Shown one piece after another: positions 16,864 through 23,592 of a stretch of 43,733 nucleotides of DNA. A program made the position numbers and the translations under genes. A model generated the notes under the pieces. The model worked only from the letters and a program-made list of their open reading frames with translations. It did no database searches and was not told the DNA's origin. Numbering within the stretch: position 1 is the stretch's first letter; the number at the start of each line of letters is the position of its first letter. Source of the stretch: a virus; IMG/VR virus record IMGVR_UViG_3300046691_000054, positions 1-43,733 of that record; one strand, 5' to 3'.

Positions 16864-17661
16864 CCGAGACCCGCCCCATAGCCTCGCTGACGCTCGGCTC
16901 CAGGGCGGAAGTAGGGCAAGGCTCGCTAGGAGGCCCGTACAGTGCCCTTTCACCGGCACCCTCACTGACCCTGCTGTGCACCTCAACGAGCGCACCCTGA
17001 GCCACGCCTGCTGACCGTAGAGTGTCTCCGAAGTGCATGTGAGGTGGGTTGCGGATAGTTGGGGAAAATCTCTGAAGTGGGGGCTCGAACCCTAAGGTGG
17101 CGCGTTTCCCCCCGTGGCCCCCTCGATCTCACACGCATCGGCTGGCCATTGGCACCGCACCTTGTCACCAGCCACCGCTAAGCCATTGATATGACTCAGG
17201 TCGCACGGGATGATGCATCCACATTGCCCATGAAATGCAGGGGCGGGGCCATCGGGCAGGCCAAGGCGTTGCGGTTCGTTCGCCTTCATCTTCCTATCAG
17301 TGTATTTGCGATTGCAGCCCGCGCCCTCGAATGCACCTTCAATGCACCTCACATGCACGGTAGCGCCACGCCAGCGCACCGGCAGTGCCACAACAGGCGG
17401 CGCTGCATTGTCACCTATTGTGCACCTCAGATGCACGGGCAGGGCGCTATCGTGTGCCGTATGGCTTCCACTGTCCTGCAGCGTCATAGCGCCCGCCGTC
17501 ACTGCGCACCTTACCGTCATTCCACGTTAGCAGGGCCATTACAGCCACTGCGATTGCACCCAAGATCACGATTTGCTTGGCCTTCATAACTACACTTCGA
17601 CTCCGAAAGCGGTGACAAAACAGTGGATTATAAAATTGTTCTGTCTACCTGCATTTTATTG
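16864..17661. other. Largely noncoding region, candidate location of the linear genome ends
   Basis: About 800 bp with no convincing + strand gene, between late packaging genes and the first early promoter, where T7-like genomes have their terminal repeats. It holds repeated TGCACCTCA-type words (near 16977, 17345 and 17421, the last two followed by CATGCACG or GATGCACG) and an inverted copy near 17034. One weak minus-strand reading frame lies at 17447-17587. The contig alone cannot show physical ends. Confidence 0.5.
17447..17587 (-). CDS. Possible small membrane protein, 46 aa
   Basis: On the minus strand an ATG at 17587 opens a 46-aa frame with a signal-anchor-like N-terminus: two lysines, then a hydrophobic stretch (QIVILGAIAVAVMALLTW, residues 5-22), then a polar tail. 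The Shine-Dalgarno is weak and distant (GGAG about 13 nt away). It would be the only minus-strand gene in the genome. The hydrophobic helix could be chance in GC-rich DNA. Confidence 0.25.
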   Translation of the reverse strand: MKAKQIVILGAIAVAVMALLTWNDGKVRSDGGRYDAAGQWKPYGTR

Positions 17662-17691
17662 TTGACCTTCCAAACGTAGCAAGTCTATAAC
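17662..17691 (+). promoter_or_regulatory. Early promoter, host sigma-70 type, containing the repeated motif
   Basis: TTGACC at 17662-17667 and TATAAC at 17686-17691 are spaced by 18 nt, a good housekeeping promoter. The spacer carries the phage repeat: GACCTTCCAAACGTAG at 17664-17679. It stands upstream of the first early gene, in an AT-rich patch, and is the best candidate for the first transcript after entry. Confidence 0.65.
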
Positions 17692-17717
17692 TGGCCACAG
17701 TCGAGGTAAGGCATGCG

Positions 17718-18053
17718 ATGCCTGCCACCGCTAAGGTGGTCTCGATCTACGGCAAGGCGGGCTCTGCAAGAGCATACGAAACCCGCAGCACGGTTGCTCC
17801 GATCCAACCGCCCAATGATGCACCTACGCGAAAGCGCAAGGCCACTCAAGGGCGCTGCAGGACGGGCGCGGTCTACCGGCAACACACTCTCCCAATTCAA
17901 ACACAGAGCGCCGTGATGCATCCGCGACAACCCGCAACATGCAAGGCCGCTGGCCACTACCGCGAACCGATCCGGTTTGCTGGCGGCGCTCGAGTTTGGC
18001 TTGCTGGCCAATGTCCCCATCTGTTTTTTTGTCAACTCACCTACCAATCATAG
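17718..18053 (+). CDS. Hypothetical early protein, 111 aa
   Basis: Not recognised. The ATG at 17718 follows GAGGTAAGG by 7-8 nt and lies just behind the early promoter. The N-terminal part (PATAKVVSIYGKAGSARAYE) looks natural and the middle is basic (TRKRKATQGRCR). The last 40 residues look less protein-like and the stop falls inside the next promoter motif, so the frame could be shortened or the call wrong. Confidence 0.45.
   Translation: MPATAKVVSIYGKAGSARAYETRSTVAPIQPPNDAPTRKRKATQGRCRTGAVYRQHTLPIQTQSAVMHPRQPATCKAAGHYREPIRFAGGARVWLAGQCPHLFFCQLTYQS
18038..18053 (+). promoter_or_regulatory. Promoter-motif copy upstream of the cysteine-rich early gene
   Basis: CACCTACCAATCATAG matches the repeated early motif in most positions and is followed by TCTACC, in register with the -10-like CTA of other copies. 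GAGGG just after it serves as ribosome site for the gene at 18065. If transcription starts near the TAG, the leader would be only about 12 nt. Confidence 0.5.
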
Positions 18054-18064
18054 AGGGTCTACCA

Positions 18065-18811
18065 ATGTCTAACGGCTTTATCTTCTACCGTGGCCCGTCA
18101 ATGCTGGACGGTTCGCCAATCATCGCCATCGCAACCGGAGTTGAGCGCGGATCGCGCAACGGCAAGACGGGCGGCGGACTGATCCAGACTTGGATACTGC
18201 GCGATGACATGTCGCCAACCGATGCAGTCAACACTGGCGCGGACGCTGCCATCTGCGGGACTTGCCCGCACCGTGGCACGGTAGAGAACGGCAAGAACGT
18301 GGGGCGGTCCTGCTACGTGACCGTGTTCCAAGCGCCGCTAGTTGTCTGGAAGAGCGCCCAGCGCGGACTATACGAGACCCTGAGCGCCGACGAGGCTGGC
18401 TTGCTGGTTGCTGGCCGCGCCGTTCGCCTTGGTAGCTATGGTGATCCTGCAGCGGTGCCCATGGCGGTCTGGAATGGCTTGCTGGCATCGGTCAGCGCCA
18501 AGGCTGGTTACACGCATCAATGGGCACGCTTCCCAGAGTTGGCAGCGTATTGCATGGCGTCGTGCGACAGTGAGACTGACCACGCCGCAGCGAAGGCCGC
18601 CGGATGGCGCACGTTCCGTGTTCGCCGCTCCACTGATCCGGTCATGCACCGCGAAGTGATCTGCCCTGCATCTAAAGAGGCTGGCGCAAAGACGTCATGC
18701 GATGCCTGCAAGGCGTGCGGCGGACACACAGCGAAGGCGAAGGCCGATATCGTGATCGTTGCCCACGGGGCTGTGTCCAAGATCAACGCATTCGCACGTC
18801 TTGCTGTCTAA
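18065..18811 (+). CDS. Cysteine-rich early protein, 248 aa
   Basis: Not assigned to a family. The ATG at 18065 has GAGGG 7 nt upstream; a longer upstream frame exists but runs through the promoter motif. Cysteine clusters suggest metal binding: CGTCPHRG (about residues 63-70), CMASCDSETDH (about 159-169), and CPAS...CDACKACGGH near the C-terminus (about 200-223). The N-terminal half is beta-rich and contains ERGSRNGKTGGGLIQTW. Early position suggests a host-takeover or nucleic-acid-binding role, but this is inference. Confidence 0.8.
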   Translation: MSNGFIFYRGPSMLDGSPIIAIATGVERGSRNGKTGGGLIQTWILRDDMSPTDAVNTGADAAICGTCPHRGTVENGKNVGRSCYVTVFQAPLVVWKSAQRGLYETLSADEAGLLVAGRAVRLGSYGDPAAVPMAVWNGLLASVSAKAGYTHQWARFPELAAYCMASCDSETDHAAAKAAGWRTFRVRRSTDPVMHREVICPASKEAGAKTSCDACKACGGHTAKAKADIVIVAHGAVSKINAFARLAV

Positions 18812-18812
18812 T

Positions 18813-18828
18813 CACCTTCAAATCGTAG
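18813..18828 (+). promoter_or_regulatory. Promoter-motif copy
   Basis: CACCTTCAAATCGTAG begins two bases after the preceding stop and is followed after four bases by ACTACACA, the same downstream segment as in the copy at 20978. It stands about 85 bp upstream of the next start. Confidence 0.55.
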
Positions 18829-18857
18829 CCTAACTACACAAGGCAAGCTTATCGACA

Positions 18858-18878
18858 CAGGGCATCGCAAGTGCCCTG
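18858..18878 (+). other. Leader hairpin
   Basis: CAGGGCA at 18858-18864 pairs perfectly with TGCCCTG at 18872-18878 around a 7-nt loop. It lies in the leader between the promoter motif and the gene at 18915 and may stabilise the 5' end or mark an RNase III site. No T-run follows. Confidence 0.5.
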
Positions 18879-18914
18879 CACGATGCGCTCATGCATCTTT
18901 GTGGAGGTTCTACC

Positions 18915-19250
18915 GTGACACGCCGCAACTACAATGCCGCTGCAGTGGATGCAGCCATTGCTCAGAGCAACCGCTCAGGCTGCAAGATCAATGGCCGCGA
19001 AGCGAAGGCAATCCACGCGCTGCTGCAGGGCAGGGCACCGCGCCCTTACTACACATTGGCCGTTCGCTATGACGGAAGATGGAGCTGCGAATTTGGCGAC
19101 TATGCCCGCGACGTTGTCGAGCAAGAGCTGCAGGACGTTCGCGACAACTCAGGCATCCGCAAAGCGGACTTGAAAATCATCACCACGGGTTCGTCACAGG
19201 CCGCGATTGATGCGGCGATCACTGCACTCAACGAGGTATCGGGCAAATGA
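18915..19250 (+). CDS. Hypothetical early protein, 111 aa
   Basis: Not recognised. GTG at 18915 is chosen because GGAGG lies 9 nt upstream; an ATG 24 bp earlier lacks such a site. The N-terminus (MTRRNYNAAAVDAAIAQSNR) and the alanine-rich C-terminal helix flank a central beta part (YYTLAVRYDGRWSCEFGDY). Size and position fit small T7-like early proteins. The stop overlaps the next start (ATGA). Confidence 0.72.
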   Translation: MTRRNYNAAAVDAAIAQSNRSGCKINGREAKAIHALLQGRAPRPYYTLAVRYDGRWSCEFGDYARDVVEQELQDVRDNSGIRKADLKIITTGSSQAAIDAAITALNEVSGK

Positions 19251-19504
19251 GACTGTCAAACGTAGCGCAGGTTACCTGCAAGCCAACCGCAGAGAACACC
19301 TATTGCGGCCACTACACGTTCAACCGGAAGGGAGGCGTGCTGCGCTTCCACGGTCATAAGTTCTTTGAGGATCGTGACCATTTCGAGCGCTGTCTGGTGG
19401 CGTGGAACAAGTCGAATGACTGGCACTACGAGGCACGTCTGATGCCCGTTATGTCCATCGGTCAGGATGAGATCGACTACGCGCTGCAGTCGGAGGCCGC
19501 ATGA
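19247..19504 (+). CDS. Hypothetical early protein, 85 aa
   Basis: Not recognised. An 85-aa protein with mixed beta-alpha character (YCGHYTFNRKGGVLRFHGHKF, shown in part, then EDRDHFERCLVAWNKSNDWHYEARL). Three histidines and two cysteines could bind metal but are not arranged in a known motif. It is translationally coupled to both neighbours by 4-nt overlaps. Confidence 0.7.
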   Translation: MRLSNVAQVTCKPTAENTYCGHYTFNRKGGVLRFHGHKFFEDRDHFERCLVAWNKSNDWHYEARLMPVMSIGQDEIDYALQSEAA

Positions 19505-19581
19505 TGACGTGGGACCTCAAGTGCATGTTCGCCCTCGCGTTCATCGGCTCGTTCGCCATCCCGGTCTGGGTGCTGCAATGA
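19501..19581 (+). CDS. Tiny membrane peptide, 26 aa
   Basis: ATG at 19501 overlaps the previous stop and the TGA at 19579-19581 overlaps the next ATG. The peptide is almost only a membrane helix (MFALAFIGSFAIPVWVLQ). The double ATGA overlap in an operon of small genes makes a real gene plausible. Function unknown. Confidence 0.5.
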   Translation: MMTWDLKCMFALAFIGSFAIPVWVLQ

Positions 19582-19790
19582 ACGATCCGCAGAGCATGGT
19601 GGAGCGCGTCAAGCACGGCACACGCGAGACAACTACACATCTGGTGACGGTGGATGACCTGATCATCTACCGCACGAAAGAGGGCGGGCTCTGTGTCGAG
19701 TTCGTTCGCTGCGATGCCAAGGGCAAGCCCGCTGAGGGCTACCGCATCACAGTCTGCCCAGAGGATGCAGGGCGCATCCGCAAAGCTTGA
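19578..19790 (+). CDS. Hypothetical early protein, 70 aa
   Basis: Not recognised. ATG at 19578 overlaps the preceding stop (ATGA); an upstream in-frame start lies in other genes and is rejected. The sequence forms a small beta-rich domain (HLVTVDDLIIYRTKEGGLCVEF, shown in part, then YRITVCPEDAGRIRKA). Confidence 0.65.
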   Translation: MNDPQSMVERVKHGTRETTTHLVTVDDLIIYRTKEGGLCVEFVRCDAKGKPAEGYRITVCPEDAGRIRKA

Positions 19791-19872
19791 ACTAATCCGA
19801 GGGGCGGGCGGGGCTCGCCTCTCCAGTGAGTTCATGTGGGCTCTACAACGCGCAACAGGACGGGGAAATTCT

Positions 19873-20976
19873 ATGCGCCTTCGCTACGATACTTTCAGAC
19901 AACAGTTCGAATACTCACGCGAATACGACGCTCTCAGCAGCTACGAGCGCAAGGAGCTGCTCAAGTATGTCAGGCTCTGGTGCCGCGATTGGGATGGACA
20001 GCGGACGAGAAGCATCGCGTTGCCACGCGAGCCGCGCATGATGGCCCGGCCACCGTCCATGCCGCATCGCAGGGTAGACGTGAGGCGCGTTGAGGTGGTG
20101 CTAACTGAGCCGCCGATCCCCGGTCGTCGCGAGAACGCAGAAGAGAAGGCACGCCGCGAGCTGATGCAGTTCATGGCACACGCCAACCTTATGAACCCAG
20201 CGCAGTTCCTTCGCCCGAATAAGTTCGCTGCCATGGTAGGCAACGACAGGCCACCGCGCGACTTCATCCTGCCCGCCGCGCAGCAGAAGGCCATGGCGGA
20301 CATGAAGGCTTACTGTGTGGCCGACGTGAAGATGGCACAGATCGCCCTGGCCCCTCCGGTGATCGATAAGCCGGTACAGTCCGCAATCGGCCCGCTCAGC
20401 CGCTGGGATCATGGTGAGGACTTCATCGTGGCGCTGCGCAAGAGGGGCTACGAAGAACTGGGCCGGGGCTGCTTCTCCGCAGTGCTCGCCAAGAAGAACA
20501 GCAGGCGCGTGATCAAGGTCAACTTCCGCGCCGACCCGTGGCTGGACTATGTGGTCTGGGCTGCGAAGGCGGGGCAGGCGGGGAAGTTCGCTCCGAAGGT
20601 GTTTAGCTATCGACGCTTCAACATCGGGCGCGGCAGTGAGTTTTATGTCGCTGTCATGGAGCGGTTGAACGGCAACGCCTACGAGCTGGCCCATACCAAC
20701 CGGCCACGACACCGGGCGTACCTAGCGCTCACTCAGTTCATGCGCAACCGCGACGATGCGAAGGGTGTCACTGCAGAGCGCGAGCTGCCGGGCGCCATCA
20801 CCTTCGCGGTCTTGTTCAGGACGGCCTTCCAAGGCAAGCGCTTCGACCTTCACGAGGGCAACTTCATGCAGCGCGAGGATGGAACCTTGGTCTGCACTGA
20901 TCCGCTTTCGGACGGGACCACCACCGCACCGTCGAGGATGCGTCACCGCGACCTCGCCGCCCTTCACGCTGCCTAA
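19873..20976 (+). CDS. Serine/threonine protein kinase (T7 gp0.7-like)
   Basis: A 367-aa protein starting at ATG 19873 behind ACGGGGA; upstream in-frame starts lie in the previous gene. Residues about 190-367 match the gp0.7 kinase core: GRGCFSAVLAKKNSRRVIKV with the ATP-binding lysine at K215, FDLHEGNFM with H327 to N330 as catalytic loop, and TDPLS with metal-binding D343. T7 gp0.7 phosphorylates host proteins and shuts off host transcription. T7 gp0.7 begins near its kinase core, whereas this protein has about 185 extra N-terminal residues, basic and arginine-rich then helical, of unknown role. The C-terminal shut-off part of gp0.7 is missing. Confidence 0.85.
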   Translation: MRLRYDTFRQQFEYSREYDALSSYERKELLKYVRLWCRDWDGQRTRSIALPREPRMMARPPSMPHRRVDVRRVEVVLTEPPIPGRRENAEEKARRELMQFMAHANLMNPAQFLRPNKFAAMVGNDRPPRDFILPAAQQKAMADMKAYCVADVKMAQIALAPPVIDKPVQSAIGPLSRWDHGEDFIVALRKRGYEELGRGCFSAVLAKKNSRRVIKVNFRADPWLDYVVWAAKAGQAGKFAPKVFSYRRFNIGRGSEFYVAVMERLNGNAYELAHTNRPRHRAYLALTQFMRNRDDAKGVTAERELPGAITFAVLFRTAFQGKRFDLHEGNFMQREDGTLVCTDPLSDGTTTAPSRMRHRDLAALHAA

Positions 20977-20977
20977 T

Positions 20978-20993
20978 AATCTTCCATTCATAG
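20978..20993 (+). promoter_or_regulatory. Promoter-motif copy
   Basis: AATCTTCCATTCATAG directly follows the kinase stop; GACTACACA comes after it, in the same register as the copy at 18813. It leaves about 13 nt to the next ATG. Confidence 0.5.
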
Positions 20994-21006
20994 GTAGACT
21001 ACACAA

Positions 21007-21195
21007 ATGAAGCGACGCATTTTCACTAGCATCAAGTCAGCACGCCACGCAGGGCTGCAGGCTGTCACGGGCAGGGCGCTCCAGTTCAAGATCGAGGCCA
21101 CTGTCATCTGGAACAAGGATCGCTCTGCCGACATCGGTTGGCAGGTTTCGCTCTGGAGCCCTGTGGGTAACTTGAAGGGCTGGGTGCGCGGATGA
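21007..21195 (+). CDS. Hypothetical protein, 62 aa
   Basis: Not recognised. A basic N-terminus (MKRRIFTSIKSARHAG) is followed by a beta-rich part (FKIEATVIWNKDRSADIGW). It lies immediately behind a promoter-motif copy and overlaps the next start by 4 nt. There is no strong Shine-Dalgarno upstream. Confidence 0.6.
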   Translation: MKRRIFTSIKSARHAGLQAVTGRALQFKIEATVIWNKDRSADIGWQVSLWSPVGNLKGWVRG

Positions 21196-21329
21196 GTTAT
21201 GAACAGGCAATTGATCTGGTCGGCGATGCACCGGCTTGGGTGCTGCAGGGGATCATCGAGCGCCAGCCGAAACGGTCGCGTTATGCACAGGCCGCTTGGG
21301 TGCTTTTGAAGAAGAAAGTGGGAGCCTGA
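21192..21329 (+). CDS. Hypothetical protein, 45 aa
   Basis: ATG at 21192 overlaps the previous stop. The 45-aa product is helical and basic at the C-terminus (YAQAAWVLLKKKVGA). Similar tiny basic proteins are common in early regions of T7-like phages. Function unknown. Confidence 0.55.
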   Translation: MSYEQAIDLVGDAPAWVLQGIIERQPKRSRYAQAAWVLLKKKVGA

Positions 21330-21395
21330 AAACAGTAATCATTCCCGCAAGGTTTCGTGCACCAAGTCATGTTCCCGCCTCAATAATTTGTTGCT

Positions 21396-21411
21396 GACCT
21401 TCCAATCATAA
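21396..21411 (+). promoter_or_regulatory. Promoter-motif copy upstream of the lysogeny module
   Basis: GACCTTCCAATCATAA differs from the early motif only by A for G at the last base; TTGCTG lies just upstream and TATCCC follows. It precedes the orphan gene at 21429 and the regulator-integrase pair. Confidence 0.5.
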
Positions 21412-21428
21412 AATATCCCGTGACGTAG

Positions 21429-21872
21429 TTGGTGAGCGATTGGAAGATTAGCTTGCAGACAAAGCTATTGAACGGAAGGACATTATCCCTAGACAAGGGG
21501 CTCTGTTCTCGCTACGTTCTAATAATCAGAAACGCACTAAAGGACTTCACTTACATCATGCGCCACCTGTTTGGAGTTATCGAACTACCGACCGAAGTCG
21601 AGCCTGACCAACTCGTTTCTCCCGACTTGCCCAACGGATATGAGACCGTAGCCGGTTGGTGGGCGACGCGAGAAACCGCTGCGCTGGAGATGCTTAGCGA
21701 CCCTATAGCAACGCTTTTCGAAGACGAGGAGCATCTAATAACCATCGCGGACAAGCTTGAGGTTTTGTGGAAGTGGGTAACCGCTCCCCCGGCGTTTCAG
21801 GCAATGGGATTTAAAGTTTCGAAAGCTTTTCCCTTAGATTTGCTTCAACAATTCTATCCCCTTCACCCTTAA
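21429..21872 (+). CDS. Orphan protein of foreign-looking composition, 147 aa
   Basis: Not recognised. It probably starts at TTG 21429 or GTG 21432; neither has a Shine-Dalgarno, and an mRNA starting near the promoter motif would have a very short leader. The gene is visibly richer in A/T and uses codons rare elsewhere in the genome (cta, tta, aga, ata, agg), so it looks recently acquired. The protein is mostly helical, tryptophan-containing (GWWATRE, LWKWVTAPP) and has no signal peptide. It stands directly before the MarR-like regulator and integrase, a usual place for prophage-expressed accessory genes such as immunity or defence functions. Confidence 0.65.
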   Translation: MVSDWKISLQTKLLNGRTLSLDKGLCSRYVLIIRNALKDFTYIMRHLFGVIELPTEVEPDQLVSPDLPNGYETVAGWWATRETAALEMLSDPIATLFEDEEHLITIADKLEVLWKWVTAPPAFQAMGFKVSKAFPLDLLQQFYPLHP

Positions 21873-21884
21873 TCAGCTAAATAT

Positions 21885-21913
21885 CCCGGCGCGGGGACGA
21901 TCAATGCGCCGGG
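21885..21913 (+). other. GC-rich inverted repeat after the orphan gene
   Basis: CCCGGCGC at 21885-21892 and GCGCCGGG at 21906-21913 are perfect complements around a 13-nt loop. No T-run follows. It may be a Rho-independent-like barrier or mRNA end separating the orphan gene from the regulator. Confidence 0.5.
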
Positions 21914-21932
21914 TTGCAGGGACGGGAACCAA

Positions 21933-21953
21933 AACTACTTGCCAAGAGTAGTT
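21933..21953. promoter_or_regulatory. Candidate operator upstream of the MarR-like regulator
   Basis: AACTACT at 21933-21939 and AGTAGTT at 21947-21953 form a perfect 7-bp inverted repeat with a 7-nt spacer. The 14-bp centre-to-centre distance and the position 45 bp before the regulator start fit a dimeric winged-helix repressor site. No direct proof. Confidence 0.4.
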
Positions 21954-21997
21954 AATCTCGTTATGGCGAATAACCAGCAACCGTAGGAGCGTACAAA

Positions 21998-22378
21998 ATG
22001 CCGACCAGAGGGACTACAACCACAATGAGTAACGTGACGAACATTGAGGACAGCGAGTGGGTTGAGAAGCTCGCTCTGGTCATAGATGAGTTTCGCAAGA
22101 TCAGTCAGGACATCACAGCAAACCAAATGCTGGTCCTCCTTCGCATCGGCGAGCACCCCGGCATCACGCAGAACAAGCTCGCGGAGAGCACGGGCCTTCG
22201 TGACGGCACCATCTCGCGCATCTGCGCCATGATGTCGGAGCGTGGGCATCAGGGCCGAGAAGGGCTCAGCGTCATATCGATCAACCCCGTCCCAAATGAC
22301 TATCGCGCGAAGGGCCAGGAACTGATCGGCAACGGCAAGCGCATGTACACCAGCATCAAGAAGCTGATGAGCAAGTAA
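21998..22378 (+). CDS. MarR-like winged-helix transcriptional regulator
   Basis: A 126-aa protein with ATG at 21998 and AGGAG about 8 nt upstream. Residues about 44-90 form a MarR-type winged helix: ITANQMLVLLRIGEHPGITQNKLAESTGLRDGTISRI (shown in part), with recognition helix around DGTISRICAMM. The wing (GREGLSVISINP) and a C-terminal dimerisation helix follow. It is 12 nt upstream of the integrase gene, so both are probably one transcript. It is the only obvious repressor candidate in the genome; there is no CI- or Cro-like gene, so it may control the lysogeny decision. Confidence 0.85.
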   Translation: MPTRGTTTTMSNVTNIEDSEWVEKLALVIDEFRKISQDITANQMLVLLRIGEHPGITQNKLAESTGLRDGTISRICAMMSERGHQGREGLSVISINPVPNDYRAKGQELIGNGKRMYTSIKKLMSK

Positions 22379-22390
22379 GAGGAGCCGCAG

Positions 22391-23506
22391 TTGGCGACCT
22401 ATCCTAAGGGAAACAAATTCATCACCAAGTTCATGATCGACGGGGTTCGACATACCCGGATGCATGACACAGAAGCCGAAGGCGAAGCGTGGGAGCTGCA
22501 AAGCCGCGCGAACCTCAAACTAGGCAAAGCTATTCCAGTCGCGGAAAAGAAGATTGGTGGCAGCGACGCTGGAGCGCTCGGCAACCTTCTCCGCGAAACC
22601 GCAACCCTCCACTGGGCCAAGGGCAAGGACAGCTCAAAGTGTGAGCTGAATGCCACCACCTTCGTCAATTGGTGCGGCAAGGACATGCCCTCCCGCGACG
22701 CCTTCAAGCAGGACAACATCGACGACTTCGTCGCCTACCTCATCAACGAGCGTGAGGTATCCGGCTCGACGGTCAATCGTTACTGTTCCGCCATCCGGGT
22801 CATGGCTCAGCGGATCATCAAAAAGTCCGAAGACCTCCCCACGTTCCCAAAGTATAAAGAGAGCAGGGGCCGGTTCCGGTTCTTCTCCCATGAGGAGGAG
22901 CGGCAGATCACCGCGCTCTGGACCCTCTGGGAGCGGTACGCTGAGCTGGACTTCCTCATCTTCCTGATCGACACCGGAGCCCGCACCTACACCGAGGGAC
23001 AGGCACTTAAGTGGGTCGATATCCACGCCGACCGGGCCATCTTCTGGGAGACCAAGAACGGCGGGTTCCGTGCGGTTCCGCTAAGCGAGCGGGCCAAGGC
23101 TGCTCTGGAGCGCCGCCGTAAACTAAAGGGTAACCAAGCCGGGCCGTTCAGCGACCTCGACAAGAGCCACATGCGCTGGCTCTGGGAGAAGACCCGTGGC
23201 CAGTTACCGCACCTTGAGGATGCCGTCCTGTATTGCACCCGGCACACCTACGGTTCCCGAATGGTCATGAACGGGGTGCCCCTGTCGGTCCTCAAGAAGC
23301 TGATGGGCCACTCGGACATTAAGATGACTGAGCGCTACGCCGTGTTCGAGGACAACGCCGCCTTCGCCGCAGCGCTCACCGCCCTCAACAGCAACGGCTT
23401 TGCCCCCAAGGCCGCGCCCTTGTCGGTCGTGGTCGATAACGAACCGGCACCGGGTCCCATGGAGGTTCTGGCCAAGAACCTTGAACGGGCAGGGCAAGTG
23501 CAGTAG
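22391..23506 (+). CDS. int: Tyrosine site-specific integrase
   Basis: A 371-aa phage integrase with TTG start at 22391 and AGGAG 8 nt upstream. An N-terminal arm-binding part and a SAM-like core-binding domain (about 70-160) precede the catalytic domain: R198 in TGARTYTEGQALKW, a lysine in WETKNGGFRAVP, R284 in YCTRHTYGS, H307 in LMGHSDIKMT and nucleophile Y316. The usual histidine of the HxxR motif is Y281 here. The gene ends 86 bp before a complete tRNA-Leu, the expected integration target, as in integrase-carrying T7-like phages of Prochlorococcus and Pelagibacter. Confidence 0.95.
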   Translation: MATYPKGNKFITKFMIDGVRHTRMHDTEAEGEAWELQSRANLKLGKAIPVAEKKIGGSDAGALGNLLRETATLHWAKGKDSSKCELNATTFVNWCGKDMPSRDAFKQDNIDDFVAYLINEREVSGSTVNRYCSAIRVMAQRIIKKSEDLPTFPKYKESRGRFRFFSHEEERQITALWTLWERYAELDFLIFLIDTGARTYTEGQALKWVDIHADRAIFWETKNGGFRAVPLSERAKAALERRRKLKGNQAGPFSDLDKSHMRWLWEKTRGQLPHLEDAVLYCTRHTYGSRMVMNGVPLSVLKKLMGHSDIKMTERYAVFEDNAAFAAALTALNSNGFAPKAAPLSVVVDNEPAPGPMEVLAKNLERAGQVQ

Positions 23507-23557
23507 ACACCCCGGCCATGTCGTTCGGTCGCGAGACCGGGTGACAATGCGGGTGAC

Positions 23558-23583
23558 AAAGGGGTGCGAAATGGCACCTCTTT
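23558..23583 (+). terminator. Possible intrinsic terminator after the integrase
   Basis: AAAGGGGTGC at 23558-23567 pairs with GCACCTCTTT at 23574-23583 (10 bp, one wobble; loop GAAATG). The T-tract is short and part of the stem, so termination may be weak. It would end integrase transcripts just before the tRNA. Confidence 0.5.
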
Positions 23584-23592
23584 GGTGACAAT

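Noticed and set aside
17191-17589. Plus-strand 132-codon frame in the gene-poor region
   Set aside because: No ribosome site, arginine/histidine/serine-rich shadow composition and no continuity of a domain-like pattern.
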